This document shows, one piece after another, positions 1-8,955 of a DNA stretch of 64,000 bases. The stretch is taken from assembly GCF_016908525.1 (NCBI RefSeq), contig NZ_JAFBEB010000003.1, forward strand, positions 1 to 64,000, read 5' to 3'. The notes under the pieces were generated by a model. It ran no database searches, had not been told where the DNA came from, and worked only from the letters and a program-made list of their open reading frames with translations. Positions within the stretch are counted from its first letter, which is position 1, and each line of letters starts with the position of its first letter. This stretch comes from Brevibacillus fulvus (lineage in GTDB: Bacteria; Bacillota; Bacilli; Brevibacillales; Brevibacillaceae). A program made the position numbers and the translations under genes.

Positions 1-29
1 TCTGGGGTTTTTGGTTTGGTCACCGAAAA

Positions 30-62
30 ACTTCTCCAAGTCGGGGTGAAGTCCTTTTTTTA
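30..62 (+). terminator. Possible terminator of an upstream gene
   Basis: A short interrupted stem (ACTTC at 30-34 with GAAGT at 48-52, plus CC/GG inside) is followed by a run of seven T. It would end a gene lying to the left of the window. The stem is weak, so this is tentative. Confidence 0.4.
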
Positions 63-375
63 TGCTCAGAAAACCTTGTTGCTCAAGGGTTTAGATTTAT
101 GCAAATGGCTCATATATACAAAAGGTTTTCGAGCGATCGACCAAACAATACGGGAAATGTTCAAATTTTGAAAATATAACTGGATTTTCCCTTGTAACGG
201 AGTGGCTGTTCCAGTACTTTAAAATTATCGAGCAAATTTTCGAATCCATTTTTCCGTTCGATGGCACATATATATGGGCTTACAATACAAGTTCAGCAAA
301 TCACTCCGTTTTGTTTATAAGTATCAAATTATACGAATAATAAGAAGAAACAAAAGATGAATAGGAGTTGTTGGC
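63..375. other. Upstream region of the MoxR operon, no gene seen
   Basis: AT-rich stretch without a convincing reading frame. It should hold the promoter of the MoxR-DUF58-transglutaminase operon, but I do not see a clear -35/-10 pair. The ribosome site AGGAG at 363-367 belongs to the next gene. Confidence 0.4.
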
Positions 376-1329
376 ATGGCGATGGTGAAAGTGGATCATT
401 CTCGGGAAGTGATTGAAAACCTGATCGATAATATTGAAAAAGTGCTAATCGGCAAGCGGCATGTCATTGAGATGAGCATTGTCGCTTTACTGGCCAGAGG
501 TCATATTTTGCTGGAAGATGTCCCAGGGGTAGGAAAAACGATGCTGGTACGGTCACTAGCTCGCTCTATCGGAGGGGAGTTCAAACGGATTCAGTTCACT
601 CCCGATTTATTGCCCACAGATGTGACAGGGGTATCCATTTTTAATCAACGGTCGCTGGAATTTGAATTCCGCCCGGGACCGATTTTTGCGCATGTCATCC
701 TGGCTGACGAGATCAACCGAACGTCTCCGAAAACACAGTCAGCCTTGCTGGAAGCGATGGAGGAGCATTCTGTTACGATCGACGGGACTACTTATCCGTT
801 AAATCAGCCGTTTTTCGTCATGGCTACACAAAATCCGCTTGAATATGAGGGGACGTTCCCGTTGCCGGAAGCGCAGTTGGACCGATTTTTGCTGCAGCTT
901 CAATTAGGCTATCCCACGCCGGAACAGGAATTGACCATGCTGACCCGTTTATCAGGCCAGCATCCGATTGAATCGCTGGAACCGATTGTTTCCGTGGAGG
1001 AACTGATTCAGCTCCAGCAAACAGCGGCGCTGATTCAAGTCAGTGAAGGAATCAAGGAGTATGTGATCAGACTTTGCCAGCGCACCCGACAACACAGCAA
1101 CGTCTATCTCGGGGTCAGCCCGCGCGGAACGTTTGCTTTGTATCGAGCGGCTCAGGCATTGGCTTTGGTACGTGGACGGGACTATGTCATTCCGGATGAT
1201 GTAAAAGAGCTGACTCCGTTTATTTTCAAGCATCGGATCATTCTTAAACCGGAGGCACGACTGGACGGGATGACAACGGAACGCTTGGTTGAAGGGTTGC
1301 TGGCAGACACGCGTGTACCGATGAACTAG
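376..1329 (+). CDS. MoxR-family AAA+ ATPase
   Basis: A 317-residue AAA+ ATPase of the MoxR family (B. subtilis YeaC type), a cytoplasmic chaperone-like ATPase usually acting with DUF58 and transglutaminase partners. Visible motifs are Walker A GVGKT at residues 51-55, Walker B VILADEINR at 107-115, sensor 1 ATQNP at 150-154 and an SPRG sensor-2-like motif near 256. Length is normal for the family. AGGAG lies 8 nt before the ATG; a second ATG two codons later is possible. The DUF58 gene follows after 8 nt, so the two are surely co-transcribed. What the complex matures or assembles is unknown. Confidence 0.93.
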   Translation: MAMVKVDHSREVIENLIDNIEKVLIGKRHVIEMSIVALLARGHILLEDVPGVGKTMLVRSLARSIGGEFKRIQFTPDLLPTDVTGVSIFNQRSLEFEFRPGPIFAHVILADEINRTSPKTQSALLEAMEEHSVTIDGTTYPLNQPFFVMATQNPLEYEGTFPLPEAQLDRFLLQLQLGYPTPEQELTMLTRLSGQHPIESLEPIVSVEELIQLQQTAALIQVSEGIKEYVIRLCQRTRQHSNVYLGVSPRGTFALYRAAQALALVRGRDYVIPDDVKELTPFIFKHRIILKPEARLDGMTTERLVEGLLADTRVPMN

Positions 1330-1337
1330 GCGGTGAA

Positions 1338-2576
1338 ATGATGAGACAATTTAAATATGGCAAGACAAAAATCATTTTGCTGCTAGCGGTCACTTATGTT
1401 TTTGCGAAATTTCAGGGGGGATTTGCCAGCTGGTTTTTGTTTTACAGCAGCTTGTCGTTGTTCTGTTATGAGTCGCTTGCTTATGTTTTGGCTTTTCGGA
1501 CATTGGAGGTAACCCGCACGATTGAACGAAATCGCTTGCGGGATGGCGATGATTTGACGGTGACCATCCGGTTGAAAAGGAAGATCTGGTTTCCGCTTGG
1601 CTGGAACGTTGTCATTGACCGTTTGCCCGAACGGTTGGCCGGTGTATATGAAGAACATCGCCACCTGCTGTTTCCCTGGTTTCGCCGGGAGATCGAGATT
1701 CGTTATCTGATTCCCAACGTTCCCCGCGGCTATTATCAACTGCGGGAATGTACGATTCTTGCCGGGGATTACTTTGGCTTTTTTCAACGAAGGAAATTGG
1801 TGAAAATCGACAATGACTTTCTCGTTTATCCGCAATTTCGCCAGATCGGTCATTGGCCGACAGAGGATGGCAAAATGAGCGGGCATATACACGTCTCGCA
1901 TCGCCGTTCGGATGATGTCGCCTCCGTTCGCGGAATACGCGAATACCAGCGCGGTGATCGGTTGAGCCAAATCCACTGGCGAGCAACGGCCCGCGGCTTG
2001 GGCTTGAAGACGAAAGAATTTGAGCAGCAGGTGATGAATCAACTGGTCTTTTTCCTTGATGTGGAAAAGCGGACTTTTCCGGCGGCGACCGACCCAAACC
2101 GTTTATTTGAAGTGGCAGTGAAATTGACAGCGGGCCTGGTCGATTTCGCCAGCCGGCAAAATTATCATTATGGATTGATCTGTCAGCAGCAGGAAAAGAC
2201 GATCATTCCTCCTGCCAATACGCAAACTCACTATTTCCGCATATTTGACCAGTTGGCCAGAGTGATGCCGACCGGGGAAGCCTCTTTTGCCCGATTGATC
2301 AGCAGCCAGTCGCTGGAGTTGGCTCATGGAGTCTCGCTCGTCGTAGTCACCGCCTCCTTGCAAAAACCGTTGATCAGCGCCTTGCTTGGCCTGGCTGCTA
2401 GTGGACGGAAAATCCAGTTGTTTTTGCTCCATGAGCAGCCAACGCTGGGGCAAGGGGAGAAAAAAATGCTGCAACTGTTGGAAGCAAGCAGAATCAGCTG
2501 TAAATCGCTTTATTACCGCGATTATGAACAACTGAGAAATGTGGGAGGTGCTCAATTTGGCGCGACCGTTTCTTAG
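1338..2576 (+). CDS. DUF58 domain-containing membrane protein
   Basis: A 412-residue protein with one or two N-terminal membrane segments (about residues 10-55), a beta-rich middle part and the DUF58 core with the signature GIREYQRGDRLSQIHW near residues 200-215. DUF58 proteins are the regular partners of MoxR ATPases and have a von Willebrand-A-like fold. B. subtilis YeaD is the positional equivalent. GGCGGTG precedes the ATG; the next codon is also ATG. Its 3' end overlaps the start of the transglutaminase gene, so the three genes form one operon. Confidence 0.9.
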   Translation: MMRQFKYGKTKIILLLAVTYVFAKFQGGFASWFLFYSSLSLFCYESLAYVLAFRTLEVTRTIERNRLRDGDDLTVTIRLKRKIWFPLGWNVVIDRLPERLAGVYEEHRHLLFPWFRREIEIRYLIPNVPRGYYQLRECTILAGDYFGFFQRRKLVKIDNDFLVYPQFRQIGHWPTEDGKMSGHIHVSHRRSDDVASVRGIREYQRGDRLSQIHWRATARGLGLKTKEFEQQVMNQLVFFLDVEKRTFPAATDPNRLFEVAVKLTAGLVDFASRQNYHYGLICQQQEKTIIPPANTQTHYFRIFDQLARVMPTGEASFARLISSQSLELAHGVSLVVVTASLQKPLISALLGLAASGRKIQLFLLHEQPTLGQGEKKMLQLLEASRISCKSLYYRDYEQLRNVGGAQFGATVS

Positions 2577-4809
2577 ACCGTTTCAACCATTGGAGTGGGC
2601 AGCCGCGTTTCTGTTTTTCTGGCTGCTCCGCGAATGGCTGCTTCCGCTGAACGCTTTAACCGATACGGGCGATCTTGGCGAGTTCCTGGTGCTCATCGCA
2701 GGGGTGCTGCTGCTTGATCTGCTGGTGCAATGGCGCTGGTTTACGGCTATTATCAAACTGCTCGGTATCTTTACCTTGCTCTACTACAATTATTTTGTCA
2801 CACCGTTTTGGGAACTGGCCTGGTTGAAGGCGGTGGCGGCACGGCTGTCGCATGACTTGCCTTTTCTGTTTCAGATGCACTGGACGGAGATGAGCCTGAT
2901 TTCCCGCAATCTGCTGTTTTATATTCTGCTGGCCGCGCTGGTTTCCTTGCTGGCCTTTCTCGTCTTGGGGCATAAACAGGGGCTATGGTTTGTCTTTTTG
3001 GAAGAAGCTTACCTGGCCACGCTGGATACTTTTATGCCATATGACGCGGATGGCTCGATCATGCGCACGCTTGTGCTCGGCTTTATGCTGATCGCGGTGC
3101 TTCATCTGCAATCGATGGGCAAATTGGCCGCGAGTTCCAAAAGCAAAAGCTTTCGTTTTTGGGGGGCATTGCTGGCTCCTTTGCTCATTATCGCGATCAC
3201 GGTCGGCCTGGCTTATGCCGGTCCCAAGAAAGCGCCTAGTTGGCCGGATCCGGTTGCGTATTTCACCAAGCAACAGGCGGACAATACTGTCTATATGAGC
3301 AAGGTTGGCTACGACAACAATGACGAGCAACTGGGCGGACCGTTTATTCAGGATAACACCCCTGTGTTTACGGCGATCAGCAATGAGCGTACGTACTGGC
3401 GGGGCGATTCCAAGGATATGTATACCGGGAAAGGCTGGCAAAAAGCGGTTTCCGATCGGGAAGCGATTTTGAAGCCAAATGAATATACCTGGACGGATCA
3501 ACTGTTTGAAAATATGGAGACGAAAGAAGTTCACGCCACGCTTGATTTTCATGGGGAGGCAAAATATTCGACGATTTTTTATCCCGGTCAACTGACCAAA
3601 CTGGATCACTATACGCCGCAGCACGCGACGATTTTGTATGACCGGATCAGCCAATCGCTGGACATAAGGAACGGGACGGAAATGTACCGTATCCGTTCGC
3701 GAGAGCTGCGCGAACAACAGCGCCAGCAGCAAGTGGAAAAGCCCAGCGCTGTGCGGCTGAAATTGAACAATTACCGGCTGACGGCGGAAGTGCCGATTTT
3801 GAGCGAGAAAAACATGCTGGAGGCGGGGACCGACTATCCCGCATCGATCAAACAGCATTACTTGCAGCTGCCTGCCACTCTGCCGCCGCGCGTCAAACAA
3901 CTCGCACAGCAGATCACGCAAAAAGCGAAAACTCCCTATGAAAAGGTGCAAGCGGTATCCACGTATTTGCGCAACAGCGGCAAGTATCGCTATGAAACGA
4001 AGGATGTGCCCATTCCCGAAGAAGGACAGGATTTTGTCGATCAGTTCTTGTTTGAAAGCTATCGCGGCTACTGCGATCATTTTTCCACCTCGATGGCAGT
4101 GATGCTGCGTACGATCGGGATTCCCGCCAGATGGGTAAAAGGCTTTGCGCCGGGAACAAGCGTGCAAACAGAAGGGGACGGCACAGAGATCATCGAGGTG
4201 CAGAATCGGGACGCGCATTCTTGGGTGGAAGTGTACTTTCCGAATTACGGCTGGATTCCGTTTGAAGCGACTGCCACCTTTAGTTCGCCGATCCGCATCA
4301 ATCACGATCTGCAAAATGAGCAACAGCAGCAAAATTTGCCGGTGCCGCAATTGAATGACCAAGATCGAGACAGCGTAAGCAACGGTCGGCTGGAGGAGCT
4401 GGAAGCGATGACGGACACCGCCGCTTCTGGTCAAAGCCACTCCTGGCCGTTTATCGCGATCCCGCTTGTCGCGGCGATCGCCGGCGTCATTCTGCTCTGG
4501 ATCAAACGGCGCCATTTGCTCGTTTGGTGGCTGAGACGACAGTTGAGCGAGTATCAGGAAGAGCAATTTACGCAAAAGTACCAGGTCTTGCTCAAAATGC
4601 TGGAACGGATTTTTTATACGCGCCATGAGGGAGAGACGTTGCGGGAATATGTAAACCGCTTGTCTGTTTCCGGCGAAAAGCGGCAAGATTTATGGTATTT
4701 GACGCAAATGTACGAGCGCGTGCAATATGGCACCAAACAAATGGAGGGCAAGGCAAGGGCCATTGCCAACAAAATCTTGGAACAATTATCGCAACAATTG
4801 AAACCTTGA
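2557..4809 (+). CDS. Membrane transglutaminase-like protein (TgpA/YebA type)
   Basis: Multi-pass membrane protein of about 750 residues. The N-terminal 220 residues hold five or six hydrophobic helices (DUF3488/TgpA N), an extracytoplasmic transglutaminase-like domain follows, then another helix (about 640-657) and a cytoplasmic DUF4129-like tail. The cysteine-protease-like triad is visible as Cys in RGYCDHF, His in DAHSWVEV and an acidic residue in PFEAT (residues 512, 560 and 576 if counted from an upstream ATG at 2539). I prefer the TTG at 2557 because GGGAGGTG ends 6 nt before it, while the ATG at 2539 has no good ribosome site. Third gene of the operon; the same trio precedes guaA in B. 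subtilis. Confidence 0.88.
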   Translation: MARPFLRPFQPLEWAAAFLFFWLLREWLLPLNALTDTGDLGEFLVLIAGVLLLDLLVQWRWFTAIIKLLGIFTLLYYNYFVTPFWELAWLKAVAARLSHDLPFLFQMHWTEMSLISRNLLFYILLAALVSLLAFLVLGHKQGLWFVFLEEAYLATLDTFMPYDADGSIMRTLVLGFMLIAVLHLQSMGKLAASSKSKSFRFWGALLAPLLIIAITVGLAYAGPKKAPSWPDPVAYFTKQQADNTVYMSKVGYDNNDEQLGGPFIQDNTPVFTAISNERTYWRGDSKDMYTGKGWQKAVSDREAILKPNEYTWTDQLFENMETKEVHATLDFHGEAKYSTIFYPGQLTKLDHYTPQHATILYDRISQSLDIRNGTEMYRIRSRELREQQRQQQVEKPSAVRLKLNNYRLTAEVPILSEKNMLEAGTDYPASIKQHYLQLPATLPPRVKQLAQQITQKAKTPYEKVQAVSTYLRNSGKYRYETKDVPIPEEGQDFVDQFLFESYRGYCDHFSTSMAVMLRTIGIPARWVKGFAPGTSVQTEGDGTEIIEVQNRDAHSWVEVYFPNYGWIPFEATATFSSPIRINHDLQNEQQQQNLPVPQLNDQDRDSVSNGRLEELEAMTDTAASGQSHSWPFIAIPLVAAIAGVILLWIKRRHLLVWWLRRQLSEYQEEQFTQKYQVLLKMLERIFYTRHEGETLREYVNRLSVSGEKRQDLWYLTQMYERVQYGTKQMEGKARAIANKILEQLSQQLKP

Positions 4810-4834
4810 ACATTTACCCGCAGTCTGCTAGAAT
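4806..4834 (+). promoter_or_regulatory. Promoter of the guaA riboswitch transcript
   Basis: TTGAAC at 4806-4811 and TAGAAT at 4829-4834 with a 17-bp spacer. The -35 overlaps the stop codon of the transglutaminase gene. Start of transcription would be near 4841, just before the aptamer. Confidence 0.7.
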
Positions 4835-4849
4835 GACGATCAATAGATC

Positions 4850-4920
4850 ATCTCGTATAATCTCAGGGATATGGCCTGTAAGTTTCTACCGTCTGACCGT
4901 AAATTGGACGACTACGAGGG
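4850..4920 (+). promoter_or_regulatory. Purine (guanine-class) riboswitch aptamer
   Basis: All conserved parts of the purine aptamer are present: P1 strands CTCGTA (4852-4857) and TACGAG (4913-4918), the TATAATCTC opening, loop 2 GATATGG, the joining segment GTTTCTACC, loop 3 ACCGTAAAT and the closing GACTACG. The J3/1 specificity base is C (GACTA), which in this family pairs with guanine or hypoxanthine rather than adenine (adenine aptamers have U). It sits in the leader of guaA, so high guanine should lower GMP synthase expression. Confidence 0.93.
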
Positions 4921-4949
4921 GAGTGCTGCGGCTGGATGTACAAAAAGTA

Positions 4950-5001
4950 CAAAGACGGGGACTCTGCCTCTCTTCCGGGAGTAGGCACCCTGTTTTTTTT
5001 T
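4950..5001 (+). terminator. Riboswitch expression-platform terminator before guaA
   Basis: Stem built from TGCCT at about 4965-4969 and AGGCA at about 4983-4987 with CTC/GAG inside, followed by nine T. It lies between the aptamer and the guaA ribosome site, as expected for a transcriptional OFF switch. A small hairpin TGTAC-A5-GTACA sits between aptamer and terminator. Confidence 0.75.
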
Positions 5002-5069
5002 GGCTGAATGCCGTAAGGACGGATGATCCAATCTGAAAGCAAGGAAACGGAACAAGGAGGATTTATTCC

Positions 5070-6608
5070 ATGGACAAGCCTTTGGAAATGGTCGTGGTCA
5101 TTGATTTCGGAGGGCAGTACAATCAGTTGATCGCCCGCCGCGTCCGCGATTTGGGAGTATACAGCGAGTTGTTGCCGTACAACACTTCAGTCGACAAGAT
5201 CAAGGAATTGCAGCCGAAAGGAATTATTTTCTCCGGCGGCCCTAACAGCGTATATGAAGAAGGAGCGCCTCACGTCGACCCGGCGATTTTTGAACTCGGA
5301 GTGCCGATTCTGGGAATTTGCTATGGAATGCAGCTGATGACCCATCTGCTGTCCGGCAAGGTTGAGCGGGCCGGGGTGCGCGAATACGGCAAAGCGGAAG
5401 TCCGTTTGCATCAACCGCACAGCCTTTATGAAAAGTGGAATGAAAACGAAGTGGTCTGGATGAGCCACTCCGACAAGGTGGTCGAGCTGCCGAGCGGATT
5501 CCAGATTGATGCGGTCAGCGACGCTTGTCCGATCGCCGCGATCAGCGACCAGGCGCGCAAATTTTACGGCGTTCAGTTTCACCCGGAAGTGCGGCATACG
5601 CAAAAAGGAAATGAATTTATCGCCAACTTCCTGTTTAATGTTTGCGGCTGCAGCGGCAACTGGAGCATGACCAGCTTTATTGAGGATGAAATCAAGCGTA
5701 TCCGCGAGACAGTGGGCAACAAGCAAGTGCTCTGCGCGTTGAGCGGCGGCGTGGATTCCTCCGTGGTCGCGGCACTGATTCACCGGGCCATCGGCGATCA
5801 GCTGACGTGCATGTTTGTTGATCACGGTCTGCTGCGCAAAGGGGAAGCGGAAAGTGTAATGGAAACGTTTGTCGGCAAGTTCTCGATGAAGGTGATCAAG
5901 ATCGATGCCCGCGAACGTTTTCTGAATAAACTGCGCGGTGTAACCGATCCGGAACAGAAACGGAAAATTATCGGCAACGAGTTTATTTATGTGTTCGATG
6001 AAGAAGCGGCGAAATTGACCGATATGGATTTCTTGGCACAAGGAACCTTATATACCGACATTGTAGAAAGCGGGACGGCAACCGCCCATACAATCAAATC
6101 GCACCACAACGTTGGCGGATTGCCGAAAGATATGCGTTTTACCTTGATTGAACCACTCAAGACGCTGTTCAAGGACGAAGTGCGCAAATTGGGCAAAGAG
6201 CTGGGCTTGCCGGATGAAATTGTCTGGCGTCAACCTTTCCCGGGACCAGGTCTGGGTATCCGCGTGCTTGGGGAAGTAACGGAAGAAAAATTAACGATTG
6301 TTCGTGAATCCGATGCGATTTTGCGGGATGAGATCGCCAAGGCCGGTTTGGACAAGGAGATCTGGCAATATTTCACCGCGTTGCCGGAGATGAAAAGCGT
6401 CGGGGTGATGGGGGATGTCCGGACGTATTCTTATACCGTCGGCATTCGCGCAGTAACTTCCATTGACGGAATGACCGCGGATTGGGCGCGAATCCCGTGG
6501 GAGGTATTGGAGAAGATCTCCACACGGATTGTCAATGAAGTGGAAAATGTCAACCGCGTTGTTTATGATATTACCTCCAAGCCGCCGGCAACGATTGAGT
6601 GGGAATAG
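5070..6608 (+). CDS. guaA: GMP synthase (glutamine-hydrolysing)
   Basis: Converts XMP, ATP and glutamine to GMP, the last step of guanine nucleotide synthesis. The 512-residue protein has a class I glutamine amidotransferase domain (nucleophile Cys84 in GICYGMQ, His171 and Glu173 in QFHPE), an ATP pyrophosphatase domain with the P-loop SGGVDSS at 225-231, and the C-terminal dimerisation domain ending in the typical IEWE. Length is normal. AAGGAGG stands about 10 nt before the ATG. It is preceded by a guanine riboswitch, so regulation is by RNA rather than by a PurR box. Confidence 0.98.
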   Translation: MDKPLEMVVVIDFGGQYNQLIARRVRDLGVYSELLPYNTSVDKIKELQPKGIIFSGGPNSVYEEGAPHVDPAIFELGVPILGICYGMQLMTHLLSGKVERAGVREYGKAEVRLHQPHSLYEKWNENEVVWMSHSDKVVELPSGFQIDAVSDACPIAAISDQARKFYGVQFHPEVRHTQKGNEFIANFLFNVCGCSGNWSMTSFIEDEIKRIRETVGNKQVLCALSGGVDSSVVAALIHRAIGDQLTCMFVDHGLLRKGEAESVMETFVGKFSMKVIKIDARERFLNKLRGVTDPEQKRKIIGNEFIYVFDEEAAKLTDMDFLAQGTLYTDIVESGTATAHTIKSHHNVGGLPKDMRFTLIEPLKTLFKDEVRKLGKELGLPDEIVWRQPFPGPGLGIRVLGEVTEEKLTIVRESDAILRDEIAKAGLDKEIWQYFTALPEMKSVGVMGDVRTYSYTVGIRAVTSIDGMTADWARIPWEVLEKISTRIVNEVENVNRVVYDITSKPPATIEWE

Positions 6609-6687
6609 AATAAGCGAATATTAAACATCAGGATATTGTAAATTGTTCGTGTTTTTCATTGACAGCTGATAAATGTATTGGTACACT
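6606..6687 (+). promoter_or_regulatory. PurR box pair and promoter of the purine permease
   Basis: Two inverted PurR boxes are visible: ATAAGCGAATATT (core CGAA 6615-6618) and, on the other strand, the complement of AATTGTTCGTGTTTT (core TTCG 6646-6649), 27 bp between cores. A sigma-A promoter follows: TTGACA 6659-6664, 17-bp spacer, TACACT 6682-6687. The layout, including 13 bp from TTCG to the -35 and the same -10, is repeated at purE. The B. subtilis PurR consensus has a central CGAA and two inverted boxes 16-17 bp apart. Confidence 0.75.
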
Positions 6688-6693
6688 TCTCAT

Positions 6694-6870
6694 TGTGAAT
6701 AGTAAAGAGGATTGAAGGTTCGTATGATCTCAAGAATACGCTTGAGAGGAGCAGGTTGGCTGCGGACAGAAACCACAATGGGACGTTTCATGCATTTATC
6801 TTATCAATATCCCCGGGTGTTTTCTGTTGGGTCGAGCTGATCTCCTGCGCTCGACCTTTTTTCTTTTTTA
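6694..6870 (+). ncRNA. Structured leader RNA of unknown class, ending in a terminator
   Basis: From the predicted start near 6694 the transcript can form a perfect 7-bp hairpin (TCTCAAG at 6728-6734 with CTTGAGA after a 6-nt loop), a GCAG/CTGC hairpin, a long-range helix between ACAGAAACCAC (about 6768-6778) and GTGTTTTCTGT (about 6818-6828), and then a strong terminator. It starts like a purine aptamer (TTCGTATGATCTC) but lacks the loop GATATGG, the TTTCTACC joint and the GACTA closing strand, so it is not a normal purine riboswitch. I cannot assign it to any class I know. Confidence 0.45.
6829..6869 (+). terminator. Terminator before the purine permease
   Basis: Perfect 8-bp stem GGTCGAGC (6830-6837) / GCTCGACC (6849-6856) followed by T6-C-T6. 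It stands in front of the permease gene, not after it, so it is probably an attenuator controlled by the leader RNA. Confidence 0.85.
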
Positions 6871-6900
6871 CGGAAAAGCAAAAATGGAGGGAAGGACCAG

Positions 6901-8271
6901 GTGCGTAAATATTTTGAGTTTGACAAGTTGGGCACCAACTATCGGCGGGAAATCATCGCCGGCATTACGACGTTTCTTGCCATGGCTTACATTTTGGCAG
7001 TAAATCCGTTTGTACTGAGCGGAGCCGATTTGCCAGCTGGCGTTAAAGCCAATTATCCGCCGTTTGATGCGGTCTTTACTGCAACAGCACTGGCGGCAGC
7101 AATCGGGACATTGGTGATGGCTTTTGTCGGGCGATTGCCGATCGCGCAAGCGCCGGGAATGGGTCTTAATGCATTTTTTACTTACACGGTTGTCTTGACG
7201 CTGGGGATTCCTTGGCAACAGGCGTTGGCCGGCGTTTTTGTCTCCTGTACGATCTTCTTGATTTTGTCCTTGACAGGTGTTCGCGAAAAAATCATCAATT
7301 CGATCCCGCAAAGCTTAAAATATGCCACTTCTGCAGGAATCGGACTGTTTATCGCCTTTATCGGTTTGAAGAATGCCGGGATTGTTGTCGCTGATCCGGC
7401 CACGTTTGTCGCTTTGGGCCATCTTTCTTTCCATCAAGGGATGGAACCGGAACAAATTCTTGCGGCAAAAAATGCGCTGCTTGCCGTTTTTGGCATCGTC
7501 GTCACAGCGATCTTGATTTCTCGCAAAGTCAATGCCGCTGTCTTTATCGGCATGGTGATAACGGCGATTGTCGGAATGATCTTCGGCTTGGTGGATCTGC
7601 CGAAACAAGTATTTTCCGCACCGCCAAGTCTCGCTCCGACGTTTGGCGCAGCGTTTCCTTACCTGGCTGATTGGTCCACCCTGTTCAGCAGCAAAATGCT
7701 GATCGTCATCTTTACATTCCTGTTTGTTGATTTCTTTGATGCTACCGGTACACTGGTGGGCGTGGCCAGCCAGGCAGGTTTGCTGAAAGACGGCAAACTG
7801 CCTCAAGCGGGACGGGCGCTGGCTTCCGATGCGATCGCCGGTTTGGCGGGCTCGATACTTGGCACATCAACCACCACCAGTTACGTGGAGTCGACGGCAG
7901 GGGTAGCAGCGGGCGGCCGCAGCGGTTTTACGTCCGTGGTCACAGGGATTCTCTTCCTGGTCGCATTGTTTTTCTCACCGCTGCTTACCGTGGTCACGTC
8001 TGCGGTGACCGCACCGGCGTTGATCATCGTCGGGGTGCTGATGGCTTCCAATCTGGCGCGAATTGCTTGGGATGAAATGGAAGTGGCTTTGCCTGCATTT
8101 CTGACGGTCTTGATGATGCCGCTCACTTACAGCATCGCTTCCGGAATTGCCACCGGCTTTATCGTTTATCCGATCACCATGATCTTCAAAGGAAAAGCAA
8201 AAGAAGTACATCCAGTTATGTATGTCCTGTTCTTTATCTTTTTGATCTACTTTATCTGGCTGCGCGAATAG
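6901..8271 (+). CDS. pbuG: NCS2/AzgA-family purine permease (PbuG-like)
   Basis: A 456-residue integral membrane protein of the AzgA branch of the NCS2 family, which imports hypoxanthine, guanine or adenine by proton symport. The N-terminus FDKLGTNYRREIIAGITTF and the motif VESTAGVAAGGRSG (about residues 328-341) are typical, and hydrophobic segments cover nearly the whole chain. It starts with GTG; GGAGGG lies about 9 nt upstream. It sits between guaA and purE as in B. subtilis, where pbuG has this place, and has its own PurR-box promoter and leader. Exact base preference cannot be read from the sequence. Confidence 0.9.
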   Translation: MRKYFEFDKLGTNYRREIIAGITTFLAMAYILAVNPFVLSGADLPAGVKANYPPFDAVFTATALAAAIGTLVMAFVGRLPIAQAPGMGLNAFFTYTVVLTLGIPWQQALAGVFVSCTIFLILSLTGVREKIINSIPQSLKYATSAGIGLFIAFIGLKNAGIVVADPATFVALGHLSFHQGMEPEQILAAKNALLAVFGIVVTAILISRKVNAAVFIGMVITAIVGMIFGLVDLPKQVFSAPPSLAPTFGAAFPYLADWSTLFSSKMLIVIFTFLFVDFFDATGTLVGVASQAGLLKDGKLPQAGRALASDAIAGLAGSILGTSTTTSYVESTAGVAAGGRSGFTSVVTGILFLVALFFSPLLTVVTSAVTAPALIIVGVLMASNLARIAWDEMEVALPAFLTVLMMPLTYSIASGIATGFIVYPITMIFKGKAKEVHPVMYVLFFIFLIYFIWLRE

Positions 8272-8293
8272 GCAACTGCGATTGCGCGATTGG

Positions 8294-8331
8294 TCAAACG
8301 CTTCCGTTGAAAAATACGGAGGCGTTTTTTT
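8294..8331 (+). terminator. Terminator of the purine permease gene
   Basis: AAACGCTTCCGT pairs with ACGGAGGCGTTT (with a small internal mismatch) around an A-rich loop, followed by seven T. Confidence 0.85.
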
Positions 8332-8339
8332 GTTGGGAT

Positions 8340-8418
8340 AAATACCGAATAATACTTTCTATTTCGAACAGATTGTTCGGAAACAGCGTTGACAGTCGCT
8401 TCTGCTGCTTGTTACACT
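8340..8418 (+). promoter_or_regulatory. PurR box pair and promoter of purEKB
   Basis: Box 1 AAATACCGAATAAT (8340-8353) and box 2 as the complement of GATTGTTCGGAAAC (8371-8384) are inverted and 17 bp apart, matching the B. subtilis PurR operator rule. The promoter is TTGACA 8389-8394 and TACACT 8413-8418 with an 18-bp spacer. No riboswitch is present in the short leader, unlike the B. subtilis purE operon. Confidence 0.85.
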
Positions 8419-8469
8419 ACGGAGGGACTCATTTTTTTATGAATTACAAAAGAAGGGGGTAAAATCTAC

Positions 8470-8955
8470 ATGACGAAACCCTTGGTTGGGGTAATCATGG
8501 GCAGTACCTCTGATTGGGAAACGATGCAGGAGGCGTGCTCGATCCTTGATGAACTGCAAGTTCCTTATGAAAAAAAGGTCGTCTCCGCTCACCGCACGCC
8601 GGATTTGATGTTTGAATATGCAGCGTCGGCGAAAGAGCGCGGGTTGGAAGTGATTATCGCTGGGGCAGGGGGCGCCGCTCATCTGCCGGGCATGGTTGCG
8701 GCAAAAACAGAGCTGCCGGTCATCGGTGTTCCGGTTAAATCAGCGGCATTGAATGGGCTGGATTCCCTGCTCTCGATCGTGCAAATGCCGGGGGGAGTGC
8801 CTGTGGCGACCGTTGCGATCGGCAAAGCCGGAGCGATCAATGCCGGACTGCTTGCCGCCCAAATTTTGGGGATTAAATATCCTGATATACAACAGCGTTT
8901 TACCGCAAGACGCGAGGCAGTGAAACAAACAGTGCTGGAGGCGGGCGAACTGTGA
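8470..8955 (+). CDS. purE: N5-carboxyaminoimidazole ribonucleotide mutase
   Basis: Class I PurE, 161 residues, moves the carboxyl group of N5-CAIR to give CAIR in purine synthesis. Conserved parts are GSTSDWETM (11-19), SAHRTP with His41, and GGAAHLPGM (67-75). AGAAGGGGG precedes the ATG by about 8 nt. Its stop overlaps the GTG start of purK, so PurE and PurK are translationally coupled, as expected because PurK makes its unstable substrate. Confidence 0.97.
   Translation: MTKPLVGVIMGSTSDWETMQEACSILDELQVPYEKKVVSAHRTPDLMFEYAASAKERGLEVIIAGAGGAAHLPGMVAAKTELPVIGVPVKSAALNGLDSLLSIVQMPGGVPVATVAIGKAGAINAGLLAAQILGIKYPDIQQRFTARREAVKQTVLEAGEL

Noticed and set aside
2983-4686. A 567-codon minus-strand open frame opposite the transglutaminase gene
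   Set aside because: It is antisense to a gene with clear motifs, its product is rich in Arg and His without domains, and it has no ribosome site. A coding shadow.
6720-6790. Purine riboswitch in front of the permease
   Set aside because: Only the opening bases fit. The conserved loop GATATGG, the TTTCTACC joint and the closing GACTA strand are missing.
8439-8462. Seven-codon mini-frame (ATG to TAA) just before purE
   Set aside because: No ribosome site and it overlaps that of purE; most likely chance.
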